Shown: one piece after another, positions 1-8,602 of the stretch
How positions within the stretch are numbered: position 1 is the first letter of the stretch
Layout: the number at the start of each line of letters is the position of its first letter
Origin: Rhizobium rhizoryzae
Lineage (GTDB): Bacteria; Pseudomonadota; Alphaproteobacteria; Rhizobiales; Rhizobiaceae
DNA: 64,000 bases
Assembly (NCBI RefSeq): GCF_011046895.1
Contig: NZ_CP049250.1
Coordinates: forward strand, 1,393,501 to 1,457,500
Direction: 5' to 3'
Translations under genes and position numbers: made by a program
The notes under the pieces: generated by a model
The model's input: the letters and a program-made list of their open reading frames with translations, nothing else
Told to the model about the DNA's origin: nothing
Databases searched by the model: none

Positions 1-476
1 GCGGACCTGCGCGGGCGGAGGCAATTGCCATCAGCTGCCAGTCCAAGGCGGATGTCGTCGTGGAGGACGAGCGCGAAACTGGCCGTCGCGCGCTGCTGAA
101 CCTTGGCCACACTTTCGGCCATGCGCTGGAAGCGGCCACGCAGTATGACAGCAGCCGTCTCGTGCATGGCGAGGGTGTCGCCATCGGCATGGTTCTGGCA
201 CATCGTTTTTCGGCACGCCTCAATCTTGCCAGCACCGATGACGCCAAGCGCGTGGAAGCACATCTGAAGGCCGTGGGGCTGCCGACGGAGATTTCAGATA
301 TTCCGGGCGAACTGCCGCCGACGGAGGTGCTGATGGATGCGATTGCGCAGGACAAGAAGGTCAAGAGCGGCAAGCTCACCTTCATCCTGACCCATGGGAT
401 CGGCCAGAGTTTCGTGGCCAATGATGTTGCGGCATCGGAGGTCGAGCTCTTCCTGAAGGAGACCTTGGCGCGGTAA
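1..476 (+). CDS. aroB: 3-dehydroquinate synthase, C-terminal part
   Basis: This is the last 157 residues of 3-dehydroquinate synthase, the cytoplasmic NAD- and metal-dependent enzyme that cyclises DAHP to 3-dehydroquinate in the shikimate pathway. The reading frame is open from base 3, so the gene begins upstream of the window and more than half of it is missing. The visible part has the family's metal-binding histidine motifs [11 protein letters not shown] and [11 protein letters not shown], followed by the usual helical C-terminal domain. The stop TAA shares its last base with the ATG of the next gene (TAATG at 474-478), which suggests translational coupling. Identity is secure; only the N-terminus is unseen. 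Confidence 0.95.
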   Translation, partial: GPARAEAIAISCQSKADVVVEDERETGRRALLNLGHTFGHALEAATQYDSSRLVHGEGVAIGMVLAHRFSARLNLASTDDAKRVEAHLKAVGLPTEISDIPGELPPTEVLMDAIAQDKKVKSGKLTFILTHGIGQSFVANDVAASEVELFLKETLAR

Positions 477-1780
477 TGTTTGACCAGCTGTATGGCTTCC
501 TCGCGGAATACTGGTTGACGCTGATCTCGATCCTGTTGCTGATCGGGTTCTCGGCGTTTTTTTCCGGCTCCGAAACGGCACTGACGGCGGCGTCCCGTTC
601 CCGCATGCATACGCTGGAAGCCAATGGCGACGAACGCGCAGGGCTGGTGAGCCGGTTGATCGAGCGACGCGACCGGTTGATCGGTGCGCTTCTGATCGGC
701 AACAATCTTGTCAATATCCTGGCCTCGTCGCTGACGACCAGCCTGTTCCTAGGTATTTTGGGTCAGTCAGGCGTGGCGATTGCCACTATCGTGATGACCG
801 TGCTGCTGGTGATCTTCTCGGAAGTGCTGCCGAAGAGCTGGGCGATTTCGGCGCCAGACCGGTTTGCCATCACCGTTGCGCCTGTCGTGCGTCTTTTCGT
901 TGCAGTCGCGGGACCGCTTTCCAGCGCCGTCAATGCCATCGTCCGTTTCATTCTATCTCTGTTCGGTGTCAATCTCTCTCGCGAGGAGTCGATGCTGACG
1001 GCGCATGAGGAACTGCGCGGCGCTCTCGACCTCCTGCATCGCGAGGGCTCGGTCATCAAGGCTGATCGTGACCGGCTGGGTGGATTGCTCGATCTTGAGG
1101 AACTGGAAGTTTCTGACGTCATGAAGCACCGCACGGTGATGCGGGCGATCAACGCGGATGATCCACCGGAAGTCATTGTGCGCACGGTGCTGGAAAGTCC
1201 GTTCACGCGCATGCCGCTCTGGCGCGGCTCCACGGAAAACATCATCGGCATTGTTCATGCCAAGGATCTGCTGCGCGCGCTCGCCGAACCGAACATGGAG
1301 CCGCGTGACCTCGACGTAGGCAAGATCGCTCAGAAGCCGTGGTTCGTGCCCGATACGACCAGCCTCAAGGACCAGCTGAACGCCTTCCTGCGCCGCAAGA
1401 TGCATTTTGCTGTCGTGGTGGATGAATACGGCGAGGTTCAGGGCATCGTGACGCTGGAGGATATTCTGGAGGAAATCGTCGGCGACATTGCCGATGAGCA
1501 CGATCTGGAAATCCAGGGCGTTCGTCAGGAAGCAGACGGATCGATTGTCGTCGATGGTTCGGTGCCGATTCGCGACCTCAACCGGGCGCTCGACTGGCGT
1601 CTGCCGGATGAGGAGGCGACGACAATCGCCGGTCTCGTCATCCACGAATCAAAGCTGATCCCGCAGGAGCGGCAGACCTTCACCTTCCACGGCAAGCGCT
1701 TCATCATCATGAAGCGCGAGAAGAACCGCATTACCAAGCTGCGCATCCGGCCGGCGGAAGATCTGCCCCCCGGCCAGTAA
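476..1780 (+). CDS. HlyC/CorC-family CBS-domain membrane protein
   Basis: This 434-residue inner-membrane protein has the CNNM/CorC layout. A DUF21 domain with about four hydrophobic segments occupies roughly residues 8-150. A pair of CBS domains follows at about 205-340, including the conserved stretch VDEYGEVQGIVTLEDILEE near residue 320. A CorC/HlyC accessory domain lies at about 350-425. Family members are linked to magnesium or cobalt efflux and were once called hemolysins (TlyC); the substrate here cannot be read from the sequence. The gene starts on the aroB stop codon, so the two are probably cotranscribed, an arrangement I recall from other Rhizobiales. The length is normal for the family. 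Confidence 0.9.
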   Translation: MFDQLYGFLAEYWLTLISILLLIGFSAFFSGSETALTAASRSRMHTLEANGDERAGLVSRLIERRDRLIGALLIGNNLVNILASSLTTSLFLGILGQSGVAIATIVMTVLLVIFSEVLPKSWAISAPDRFAITVAPVVRLFVAVAGPLSSAVNAIVRFILSLFGVNLSREESMLTAHEELRGALDLLHREGSVIKADRDRLGGLLDLEELEVSDVMKHRTVMRAINADDPPEVIVRTVLESPFTRMPLWRGSTENIIGIVHAKDLLRALAEPNMEPRDLDVGKIAQKPWFVPDTTSLKDQLNAFLRRKMHFAVVVDEYGEVQGIVTLEDILEEIVGDIADEHDLEIQGVRQEADGSIVVDGSVPIRDLNRALDWRLPDEEATTIAGLVIHESKLIPQERQTFTFHGKRFIIMKREKNRITKLRIRPAEDLPPGQ

Positions 1781-1794
1781 TCACCGTCGCATTG

Positions 1795-2076
1795 CTACCA
1801 GCGGGTCGCTTCACCCGGTGCGGCAGGCTCAACCGCCAGCGCATGCAGGCCCGCATCCAGCTCCGGCTTCAGAAGCTCGTTCACCAATCGGTGCCTTGCA
1901 AGGCGGGTCATGCCCGTGAAACGATCCGAGATCACCCGCACCCGCATATGCGTTTCTCCAGTACCGGTGATGTCCGGCTGGTGACCTGCGTGATGATGGC
2001 TTTCGTCGATCACTTCCAGCCGCTGGGGAGCGAGGTTTTGCGTGAGAACGGCTTCAATTCGGGCGCGAACGGACAT
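1795..2076 (-). CDS. bolA: BolA family protein
   Basis: This small protein of 93 residues matches the BolA family. It has the early motif VIDESHHHAGH and the central ETHMRVRVISDRF segment that forms the BolA fold. BolA proteins pair with monothiol glutaredoxins through a bound 2Fe-2S cluster and take part in iron signalling and cell-envelope stress. The start MSVRARIEAVL at 2076 is preferred over an upstream extension, which adds 18 residues unlike any BolA. The gene converges on the CBS-domain gene with only 14 bases between the stops. A divergent J-domain gene begins about 107 bases away, so the gap probably holds both promoters. Confidence 0.93.
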   Translation of the reverse strand: MSVRARIEAVLTQNLAPQRLEVIDESHHHAGHQPDITGTGETHMRVRVISDRFTGMTRLARHRLVNELLKPELDAGLHALAVEPAAPGEATRW

Positions 2077-2183
2077 GATCCAAAACCTCGTGTGAACGTA
2101 CAAAAAGGGCGGTCCAAAAAGCAGCAACAAAGGGGTTTGTCAATTCTTGTTCTGACCCGTCCCGCACCCCATAATGTGGCCAT

Positions 2184-2807
2184 ATGAAACTCGATTCCAA
2201 ATATTTCGACCGCATCCGGACGCGCCGGAAACGTGAGCAGGATGCGGCGCCGCAAACGCCGACCTGCCAGTGGGACGGGTGCGACAAGCCGGGGGCTCAC
2301 CGTGCACCCGTGGGACGCAACGCCGAGAACCAGTTCTTTCTGTTCTGCTTCGAGCATGTAAAGGAATACAACAAGGGCTACAACTATTTCTCCGGCCTGT
2401 CGGACAGCGAGATTGCGCGCTACCAGAAGGAGGCGATCACCGGCCATCGCCCGACCTGGACCATCGGCGTCAACAAGGCGGCGAAGGATGCGCCACGCCA
2501 TGCGTCCACGCGATCCGGGTCTGCGGCCAGCTTCAACCGGGTGAAGGATCCGTTTGGTTTCGTACGTGACGGCGGTGCGTCTGCGGGTGCGCAGACCGCG
2601 GTTCGCAAGGTAAAGACGCTGGAAGCGAAAGCTTTCGACACAATGGGCTTGACGGCAGCCGCAACAGCGGCAGAAATCAAGAGCCGCTACAAGGAACTGG
2701 TCAAGAAGCACCATCCGGACGCGAACGGCGGCGATCGCGGTTCGGAAGAACGATTTAGGGCTGTGATACAGGCCTACCAATTGTTAAAGCAGTCCGGTTT
2801 CTGCTAA
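2184..2807 (+). CDS. J-domain protein with N-terminal Cys/His segment
   Basis: This is a 207-residue cytoplasmic protein with a J domain at its C-terminus (about residues 152-205) carrying the HPD signature in KKHHPDANGG near residue 183. J domains stimulate the ATPase of Hsp70/DnaK. The protein lacks the G/F linker, the four-CxxCxGxG zinc domain and the client domain of DnaJ, so it is a specialised co-chaperone. Its N-terminal half holds a conserved-looking Cys/His arrangement (TCQWDGCDKPGAHR then FCFEH) that could bind a metal. It lies between bolA, on the opposite strand, and cobS, an arrangement I recall from other Rhizobiaceae. The DnaK partner and any client are not evident from the sequence. 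Confidence 0.88.
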   Translation: MKLDSKYFDRIRTRRKREQDAAPQTPTCQWDGCDKPGAHRAPVGRNAENQFFLFCFEHVKEYNKGYNYFSGLSDSEIARYQKEAITGHRPTWTIGVNKAAKDAPRHASTRSGSAASFNRVKDPFGFVRDGGASAGAQTAVRKVKTLEAKAFDTMGLTAAATAAEIKSRYKELVKKHHPDANGGDRGSEERFRAVIQAYQLLKQSGFC

Positions 2808-2879
2808 GCCGTTCTGGTGCAAGGCAACATGACAGAGAGGATTGCGACCGGACCTTAGCCGGTTCGGCGTGGAGTGGTG

Positions 2880-3872
2880 ATGAGCAAAATCGATCTTGAT
2901 ATAACCAATCTTCCGGATACCACCGTTTCTGTCCGGGATGTCTTCGGCATCGACACGGACCTTCAGGTTCCCGCCTATTCGAATGGCGACCCTTACGTGC
3001 CGGAACTCGATCCCGACTATCTCTTCGACCGGGACACGACTCTGGCAATTCTGGCCGGTTTTGCTCATAACCGACGCGTCATGGTGTCCGGCTATCACGG
3101 CACCGGCAAGTCCACCCATATCGAACAGGTCGCCGCGCGCCTCAACTGGCCGTGCGTGCGTATCAACCTCGATAGCCATGTCAGCCGTATCGATCTCGTC
3201 GGCAAGGACGCAATCGTTCTGAAGGATGGCAAGCAGGTTACCGAGTTCAAGGACGGCATCCTGCCCTGGGCCTATCAGCACAATGTGGCGCTGGTGTTCG
3301 ATGAGTATGATGCGGGCCGTCCCGATGTCATGTTCGTCATCCAGCGCGTTCTGGAAAGCTCGGGCCGCCTGACGCTTCTCGATCAGAGCCGCGTCATCCG
3401 TCCTCACCCCGCCTTCCGCATTTTCGCAACCGCCAATACGGTCGGCCTCGGCGATACCACGGGCCTCTATCACGGCACGCAGCAGATCAACCAGGCGCAG
3501 ATGGACCGCTGGTCGATCGTCACCACGCTGAACTATCTGCCGCACGACAAGGAAGTCGATATCGTCGCCGCCAAGGTCAAGGCGTTCGGTGGGTCGGCGC
3601 AGGGTCGCGAAACCGTATCCAAGATGGTGCGGGTGGCGGACATGACCCGTTCTGCCTTCATGAACGGCGATCTTTCCACGGTCATGAGCCCGCGTACGGT
3701 CATCACCTGGGCGGAAAATGCGGCGATCTTCGGCGACGTCGCTTTCGCGTTCCGCATCACCTTCCTCAACAAGTGTGATGAGCTGGAACGGACGCTGGTG
3801 GCAGAACAGTATCAGCGTGCCTTCGGTGTCGAACTGAAGGAAAGCGCCGCGAACATCGTTCTCGGGGCTTGA
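2880..3872 (+). CDS. cobS: Cobaltochelatase subunit CobS
   Basis: CobS is the AAA+ ATPase subunit of the aerobic cobaltochelatase CobNST, which inserts cobalt into hydrogenobyrinate a,c-diamide during adenosylcobalamin synthesis. The 330-residue product shows Walker A GYHGTGKS at about residue 70, Walker [10 protein letters not shown] at about 138 and a sensor motif FRIFATANT near 180. I chose ATG 2880, which has GGAG five bases upstream; two GTG codons just before it (2874, 2877) are alternatives. It is followed after 35 bases by cobT in the same direction, so the two form an operon. The large CobN subunit is not in this window. Confidence 0.95.
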   Translation: MSKIDLDITNLPDTTVSVRDVFGIDTDLQVPAYSNGDPYVPELDPDYLFDRDTTLAILAGFAHNRRVMVSGYHGTGKSTHIEQVAARLNWPCVRINLDSHVSRIDLVGKDAIVLKDGKQVTEFKDGILPWAYQHNVALVFDEYDAGRPDVMFVIQRVLESSGRLTLLDQSRVIRPHPAFRIFATANTVGLGDTTGLYHGTQQINQAQMDRWSIVTTLNYLPHDKEVDIVAAKVKAFGGSAQGRETVSKMVRVADMTRSAFMNGDLSTVMSPRTVITWAENAAIFGDVAFAFRITFLNKCDELERTLVAEQYQRAFGVELKESAANIVLGA

Positions 3873-3907
3873 GTGCCGAGAGGCAGGTAGCGCAGGCAGC
3901 AAGGTAG

Positions 3908-5815
3908 ATGAGCATGGCAGGCCGCGGCGACAACACCAAGGCGAAGACTGGCGGACCGGTGGATACCGAGCCGTTGCGTCGCGCGATCACCGGTTGCGTG
4001 CGCTCCATCGCAGGCAATGGCGAGGTGGAGGTTTCCTTCGCCAATGAACGTCCGGGCATGGCGGGAGATCGTATCCGCCTTCCCGAACTTTCGAAGCGGC
4101 CTACCGCGCATGAACTGGCCGTGACCCGTGGCCTGGGCGATTCCATGGCGCTCCGCCTTGCCTGCCATGATACGAGCGTGCATGCGGCCATGTCGCCGCA
4201 GGGCACGGATGCGCGCGCCGTGTTCGATGCCGTCGAGCAGGCTCGCGTTGAATCCATCGGCTCGCTGCGGATGGAAGGCGTTGCCAGCAACATCAACAGC
4301 ATGAATGCCGAGAAATATTCGAAGGCGAATTTCTCCGGCGTGCAGCGGCAGGAAGATGCGCCGATCGGCGAAGCCATGGCCATGCTGGTGCGCGAAAAGC
4401 TGACGGGCACCGCTCCGCCCGCGTCCGCTGGCAAGGTGCTGGATCTCTGGCGTCCGTATTTTGAGCAGACGATTGCGGGCGATCTCGACAATCTCAAAAC
4501 GGTCATCGACGACCAGCAGGCCTTCGGCAAGCTGGTGCGCCACATGTTGTCCTCCATGCAGATGGCGGAAGACTATGGCGACGAGGAAAACGATCCGGAA
4601 CAGATGGAAAATCCGGATGATGAAGAGCAGCCGCGCAGCAACGAGACCGAGAACGAAGAGGTAGAGGAAGACGCTGGTTCCGATGCCGCCCCGGCCGAGG
4701 AAAGCCAGGCCGCGGAGGAGCAGCTCGACGAAGGCGAAATGGACGGCGCGGAAATCTCCGACGACGACATGACCGACGACGATGCGGACCAGTCGGAAAC
4801 GCCCGGAGAAACCAAGCGCCCGAACCTGCCCTTCGACGATTTCAACGAGAAGGTGGATTACAACATCTTCACGCAGGAATTCGACGAGGAAATTACGGCG
4901 GAAGAACTGTGCGACGAGGCGGAACTCGACCGTCTGCGCGCTTTCCTCGACAAGCAGCTTGCCCATCTGCAGGGCGCTGTGGGGCGCCTGGCAAACCGGC
5001 TGCAGCGCCGCCTGATGGCACAGCAGAATCGCTCGTGGGAATTCGACCTGGAAGAGGGCTATCTCGATCCGGCGCGTCTTGTGCGTCTGGTGATCGATCC
5101 CATGCAACCGCTTTCCTTCAAGCGCGAGCGTGATACGAAATTCCGCGATACGGTCGTTTCGCTGGTCATCGATAATTCCGGCTCCATGCGTGGACGTCCC
5201 ATTACCGTTGCCGCAACCTGCGCCGATATTCTGGCGCGCACGCTGGAGCGTTCGGGCGTCAAGGTGGAAATTCTCGGCTTTACGACGAAGGCGTGGAAGG
5301 GTGGCCAGAGCCGTGAGCAGTGGCTGGCCAGCGGCAAGCCGCCGACGCCTGGCCGTCTCAACGATCTGCGCCATATCGTCTACAAGTCGGCGGATGCGCC
5401 ATGGCGTCGTTCGCGCCGCAATCTCGGCCTGATGATGCGCGAAGGTTTGCTGAAGGAAAACATCGATGGCGAAGCGCTGATGTGGGCGCATAATCGTCTG
5501 ATCGGTCGTCCCGAGCAGCGCAAGATCATGATGATGATTTCGGACGGCGCCCCGGTGGATGATTCTACGCTGTCGGTCAATCCGGGCAATTATCTGGAGC
5601 GCCACCTGCGGGCCGTCATCGAGCAGATCGAGACGAAGTCGCCGGTCGAGCTTCTGGCCATCGGCATCGGCCACGATGTCACACGCTATTACCAGCGCGC
5701 GGTCACCATCGTGGATGCAGACGAGCTGGCCGGTGCCATGACCGAGCAGCTGGCGGCATTGTTCGATGAAAATTCCGGACGTGGACGTGGTCGCGGCGTG
5801 CGCCGTGCAGGCTAG
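3908..5815 (+). CDS. cobT: Cobaltochelatase subunit CobT
   Basis: CobT is the second ATPase-motor subunit of aerobic cobaltochelatase and works with CobS and CobN in corrin ring metallation. The 635-residue protein has three visible parts. The N-terminal domain covers about 1-210. A long, very acidic, probably disordered linker rich in Glu and Asp covers about 215-310. The C-terminal half contains a von Willebrand A domain whose metal-site motif [10 protein letters not shown] lies near residue 421. The same layout is seen in the BchD subunit of magnesium chelatase. The gene follows cobS directly, and its end overlaps the possible start of the next gene by about 50 bases. Confidence 0.95.
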   Translation: MSMAGRGDNTKAKTGGPVDTEPLRRAITGCVRSIAGNGEVEVSFANERPGMAGDRIRLPELSKRPTAHELAVTRGLGDSMALRLACHDTSVHAAMSPQGTDARAVFDAVEQARVESIGSLRMEGVASNINSMNAEKYSKANFSGVQRQEDAPIGEAMAMLVREKLTGTAPPASAGKVLDLWRPYFEQTIAGDLDNLKTVIDDQQAFGKLVRHMLSSMQMAEDYGDEENDPEQMENPDDEEQPRSNETENEEVEEDAGSDAAPAEESQAAEEQLDEGEMDGAEISDDDMTDDDADQSETPGETKRPNLPFDDFNEKVDYNIFTQEFDEEITAEELCDEAELDRLRAFLDKQLAHLQGAVGRLANRLQRRLMAQQNRSWEFDLEEGYLDPARLVRLVIDPMQPLSFKRERDTKFRDTVVSLVIDNSGSMRGRPITVAATCADILARTLERSGVKVEILGFTTKAWKGGQSREQWLASGKPPTPGRLNDLRHIVYKSADAPWRRSRRNLGLMMREGLLKENIDGEALMWAHNRLIGRPEQRKIMMMISDGAPVDDSTLSVNPGNYLERHLRAVIEQIETKSPVELLAIGIGHDVTRYYQRAVTIVDADELAGAMTEQLAALFDENSGRGRGRGVRRAG

Positions 5816-6827
5816 GACGAAGCGCGGGTTGCGCCCGCTCGCTCTTCTGGCCGGTTTGCTGGCTTTGGTTCCCCCGCTGGCAGGGCAGGCGGCGGAAGCG
5901 GTGGATGCGCCGGTGCAGGTGCGCCAGATCGCGACGTTCAAGCCGGGATCGACCGAGACGCGCTTTGGCGGCCTTGAATTCGTCGGCGGTCTGGAGTTCA
6001 CCTCGCAGGAATACCTGCTGGGTTCCATATCCAGCATCCGTTTTCGCCCGGATGGCAAGAGCTTCGTCTCCGTCCTCGACACGGGCCATTGGCTGACGGG
6101 TGAACTGGATCATGACGCGAATGGTCGGCCTTCCGGATTATCCAGTCTGAAAATTACTGCGATGCGGGACGCGAGCGGTGACGAGCCCTCCGGCAAAGGC
6201 GATATCGATGCCGAAGGCGTAACGCTTCGGGATGGCCAGGTTATCGTCAGTTTCGAGCGAAGGCACCGCGTCGATATCTATCCTGATCCCGGTTTTGAAG
6301 CGGCGAAACCGTCTCGCACGCTCGACATTCTCATCCCCAAAGGTGAATTGCGCGGCAATGGCTCTCTGGAAACGGTTGTCGTGGCACCGGAGCCAAGTCC
6401 GCTCAAGGGCGCCGTTCTGACGATTGCCGAGCGCAGTGTGGACAAGCAGGGCCGTCTTTACGCCGCCATCCTTGAAGGTCCATTGAAGGGGCAGTTCAAG
6501 GTGAAGCGCGATGAGCCTTGGGATGTCACGGATGGCGCATTTCTGCCCGGCGGTGATCTGCTGCTTCTGGAGCGGCGGTTCAGTTTCATCGGTGGTGTCG
6601 GCATGCGCATTCGCCGCATTGCGGGCGATAGCATCAGGCCCGGTGCCGTTATCGATGGGCCGGTGCTTCTGGAGGCCGATCAGAACGACCAGATCGACAA
6701 TATGGAGGGGCTCGATGTGGTCACCGGCCCGGATGGCCGCCCACATCTGATCCTGATTTCGGACGATAATCACTCCATCCTCCAGCGCAATCTGCTTCTG
6801 GAATTCCGGTTGGCCGAACAGGGCTGA
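5766..6827 (+). CDS. Exported esterase-like phytase family protein
   Basis: The product, 353 residues at most, resembles the esterase-like phytase family (PF13449), a beta-propeller-like group of exported proteins of uncertain substrate. The N-terminus has a positively charged stretch and a hydrophobic core ending in GQAAEA, a good Sec signal peptide, so it should act in the periplasm. Internal landmarks are [33 protein letters not shown] and NMEGLDVV. The ATG at 5766 lies inside cobT; an in-frame GTG at 5781 is an alternative start, and both keep the signal peptide. The overlap suggests coupling to cobT, but a link to cobalamin is unproven. The activity itself cannot be read from the sequence. 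Confidence 0.82.
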   Translation: MKIPDVDVVAACAVQARTKRGLRPLALLAGLLALVPPLAGQAAEAVDAPVQVRQIATFKPGSTETRFGGLEFVGGLEFTSQEYLLGSISSIRFRPDGKSFVSVLDTGHWLTGELDHDANGRPSGLSSLKITAMRDASGDEPSGKGDIDAEGVTLRDGQVIVSFERRHRVDIYPDPGFEAAKPSRTLDILIPKGELRGNGSLETVVVAPEPSPLKGAVLTIAERSVDKQGRLYAAILEGPLKGQFKVKRDEPWDVTDGAFLPGGDLLLLERRFSFIGGVGMRIRRIAGDSIRPGAVIDGPVLLEADQNDQIDNMEGLDVVTGPDGRPHLILISDDNHSILQRNLLLEFRLAEQG

Positions 6828-7059
6828 CAGGGCTGAGAGGGAAACGACCCCGGTCAATTGCGGGCAGCAGAATTTCGCCTTCCAGACCCTCTGCCTTTGG
6901 CACAGTGACAACCGGCCTTTTTCTGGTGCGAACAGAAGGCAGAAGTTTCAAAAGAGCCAGACAGAAGGCAGGTGGTATGATCACCAGCAACGCCTTGATG
7001 ATATCTGGCGAGGCTCGGAAAGTGGCCAGAAGGTCGGCAGCGAGATTGTAATCGTTCAT
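6721..7059 (-). CDS. Small hypothetical membrane-anchored protein
   Basis: This is a possible small protein of 112 residues. The start MNDYNLAADLL leads into a plausible single membrane helix (about residues 18-42, within DIIKALLVIIPPAFCLALLK) and a basic stretch. The first 60 or so residues look like real coding sequence. The rest runs antisense over the last 107 bases of the convergent esterase gene and has poor composition, so the frame may be altered or the true protein shorter. I do not recognise a family. I keep it because the N-terminal amphipathic plus hydrophobic pattern is unlike the shadow frames nearby. Confidence 0.45.
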   Translation of the reverse strand: MNDYNLAADLLATFRASPDIIKALLVIIPPAFCLALLKLLPSVRTRKRPVVTVPKAEGLEGEILLPAIDRGRFPLSPVSPVRPTGIPEADCAGGWSDYRPKSGSDVGGHPGR

Positions 7060-7221
7060 GGCTTTGACGCCTCCCGGTCTGCGCGTCTTCAAGGCGTGGA
7101 GCGCGGGCAGCCGGTGAACGATCAAAAGCCCGCCCACCGACACGCCGCATCGTGTAACACGCAGTGTTTGAAACGGAGGAGAAGGCACGCCAAAGGCCAA
7201 GTCACTTGGAAGCCTCTGGCG

Positions 7222-7448
7222 GCCGGGGAGTTCGAAAATCGCGTACGTACGACTGCCCTGACCTTTAGGTGCAAGCACCTTGGACATGCGTCAGGGCCTC
7301 CCCAGCCATAGAAGGTGGAGAGCTTATAAGCCAAGCTCAAGCGCTCAGCCACCAATCGGTGACTGAGAGGACATCTCGTTTAGCGGATGCCAGCTGTTCT
7401 CGGAGGGGTTTTCGACGCCCCGGAACCGGCCTGTTACTTCCGGTTCCG
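7222..7448. ncRNA. Candidate structured RNA region, strand unknown
   Basis: Five nested or consecutive inverted repeats crowd into about 230 bases. GCCCTGAC (7255-7262) pairs with GTCAGGGC (7290-7297) around an inner AGGTGC/GCACCT hairpin. This is enclosed by CCGGGGAG (7223-7230) with CTCCCCAG (7298-7305), which pairs fully only on the minus strand through a G-U pair. Then come GAGCTT/AAGCTC near 7320-7338, CTCAGCCACC/GGTGACTGAG near 7344-7367, and a nine-base stem CGGAACCGG/CCGGTTCCG at 7421-7448. On the minus strand this would be leader sequence upstream of the small gene ending at 7059. I do not recognise the family, and it may simply be decayed repeat sequence. Confidence 0.3.
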
Positions 7449-7582
7449 CGGTCAGTCTATGCCGCCAAGGTTGCATCTGCAATTGCAAGATGTAGGGGAT
7501 TTATTCCGTGCATGCGCATGCAATCAGCCGCTTTACCTTTGGAAGTAAGTTCGGGCGATGCCCATAGGGCGCGGACGCCGCA

Positions 7583-7635
7583 TACCCCCCTCTGTCCTGC
7601 CGGACATCTCCCCCTTGAAGCGGGGGAGATCGGCA
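7583..7635 (-). repeat. Inverted copy of Rhizobiales intergenic repeat
   Basis: This stretch begins CCCCCCTCTGTCCTGCCGGA and contains the hairpin CTCCCCC...GGGGGAG. It is the reverse complement of the 3' half of the two direct repeats that follow at 7644-7948. The core is typical of short repeats scattered between genes in Rhizobium and Agrobacterium. In a transcript it could pair with either downstream copy to form a much longer hairpin. Confidence 0.75.
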
Positions 7636-7643
7636 GAACGGCT

Positions 7644-7794
7644 GATGCTCGCACACTATCTCCCGTCGATGGAGTTTTGCTAAGCACGACAGGGCAAGAT
7701 CTGGAGCCAAGGGCTAACCACGAATCGATCTCCCCCCTTGAGGGGGAGATGTCCGGCAGGACAGAGGGGGGGAAGCCCCGGATAAAGACTGTGC
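7644..7794 (+). repeat. Tandem intergenic repeat, copy 1
   Basis: This is the first of two direct copies, about 151 bases long, starting GATGCTCGCAC and ending GACTGTGC. It contains the hairpin ATCTCCCCCCTTGAGGGGGA followed by TGTCCGGCAGGACAGAGG. Translated in one frame it gives ISPLEGEMSGRTEGG, a string often mis-annotated as protein in Rhizobiales genomes. It differs from copy 2 at about eight positions. Confidence 0.85.
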
Positions 7795-7796
7795 GA

Positions 7797-7948
7797 GATG
7801 CTCGCGCACCATCTCCCGTCGATGGAGTTTTGCTAAGCACGATAGGGCAAGATCTGGAGCGAAGGGCTAACCACGGATCGATCTCCCCCCTTGAGGGGGA
7901 GATGTCCGGCAGGACAGAGGGGGGTTAAGCCCCGGATAGAGACTGTGC
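7797..7948 (+). repeat. Tandem intergenic repeat, copy 2
   Basis: This is the second direct copy, about 152 bases, offset by 153 bases from copy 1 and nearly identical to it, with the same internal hairpin and the same GACTGTGC end. The high identity suggests a recent duplication, whereas the inverted partial copy at 7583-7635 is more diverged. Confidence 0.85.
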
Positions 7949-8602
7949 GTCTGGTACTCAGGTCCGATCGGTCACGCCGCAGCCTAAAAAAACTTGGTCT
8001 TCCCAAATTTTTTCGCCCCTCACTCCGCCACCCCCTCGCACTCATGTTTCAATTCCCTCGTTCCGCAACGGTTACACCAGCAGGCGTACTGGCGATGCGG
8101 AGCCGGCGCGGGCGTGAAGGGCAAGACGCAAAACCTTCACCTCCGGGTTCGCGGAAAATGGTCTCCCTCTGGCGACACGGGGGAAATGGAAGGGCGTCGG
8201 ATCTAACCCTCCATTTCATCTCCGAACTGGCGCGTCAGGCGTGCCTGTGTGGCACACATGGGGAATGGTGTCGGGAAGGTCTGTCGGTTCAATCCGCCGG
8301 ATCACCGGGAGCCGATAGGTTTCAACAAACCTTTCCGGCAGCCATTCCAGGCAGAGAGACCGAAGTCGCGGGCATAAACCGCTGAACGGGGCGCTGAGAG
8401 GTGTCACCTTCTACTACCATATCGAGGCAGCTTTCAGTGCCCCGACCGAATACCCCGTATCCCGACACGATACGGCCCGAACTGACCTTCACACCACGGG
8501 CAGGTTCTGCCGCGTGAATACGAGAACGTGCCCGAAATGGACGCGGGTTCTTAGACAACAGATCCAAAAGCCATTCCGAAAATACGGAATCGCCAGTTCT
8601 AT

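Larger units (their letters stand above)
7060..8602. other. Gene-free 1.5-kb region with repeats and hairpins
   Basis: No convincing protein-coding gene lies in this stretch, which is by far the longest such gap in the window. Open frames here are rich in Arg, Ser and Pro, change frame freely and overlap repeats. The left part (7220-7450) holds several strong inverted repeats. The centre (7583-7948) holds Rhizobiales-type intergenic repeats, one of them duplicated. A perfect 14-base palindrome TGCATGCGCATGCA lies at 7509-7522. The right part (7950-8600) shows scattered short hairpins, for example a seven-base stem at 8455-8475 and GTGCC/GGCAC at 8239-8253, but nothing I recognise. I checked it by eye for tmRNA, RNase P RNA and SRP RNA signatures and saw none. 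Confidence 0.6.

Noticed and set aside
3812..6082. A 756-codon minus-strand frame opposite cobT
   Set aside because: It is a shadow of cobT, including the mirror of its acidic linker, with no family-like sequence.
5766..6827. Cobalamin-related function for the esterase-like gene because of its overlap with cobT
   Set aside because: The family is found in many contexts and nothing in the protein suggests corrin binding; only proximity supports it.
7269..7928. A 219-codon plus-strand open frame across the intergenic repeats
   Set aside because: It runs through two copies of the repeat and yields SPLEGEMSGRTEGG twice, a known artefact; composition is Arg/Ser/Pro-rich with no family-like segment.
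8281..8315. T-loop-like GGTTCAATCC
   Set aside because: The flanking bases do not form a five-base T stem and no anticodon arm or acceptor stem surrounds it.
7950..8600. A possible stable RNA gene (tmRNA, RNase P RNA or SRP RNA)
   Set aside because: I looked for the tag-peptide reading frame, the RNase P conserved core and the SRP GGAAGGAAGCAG-type loop on both strands and found none.
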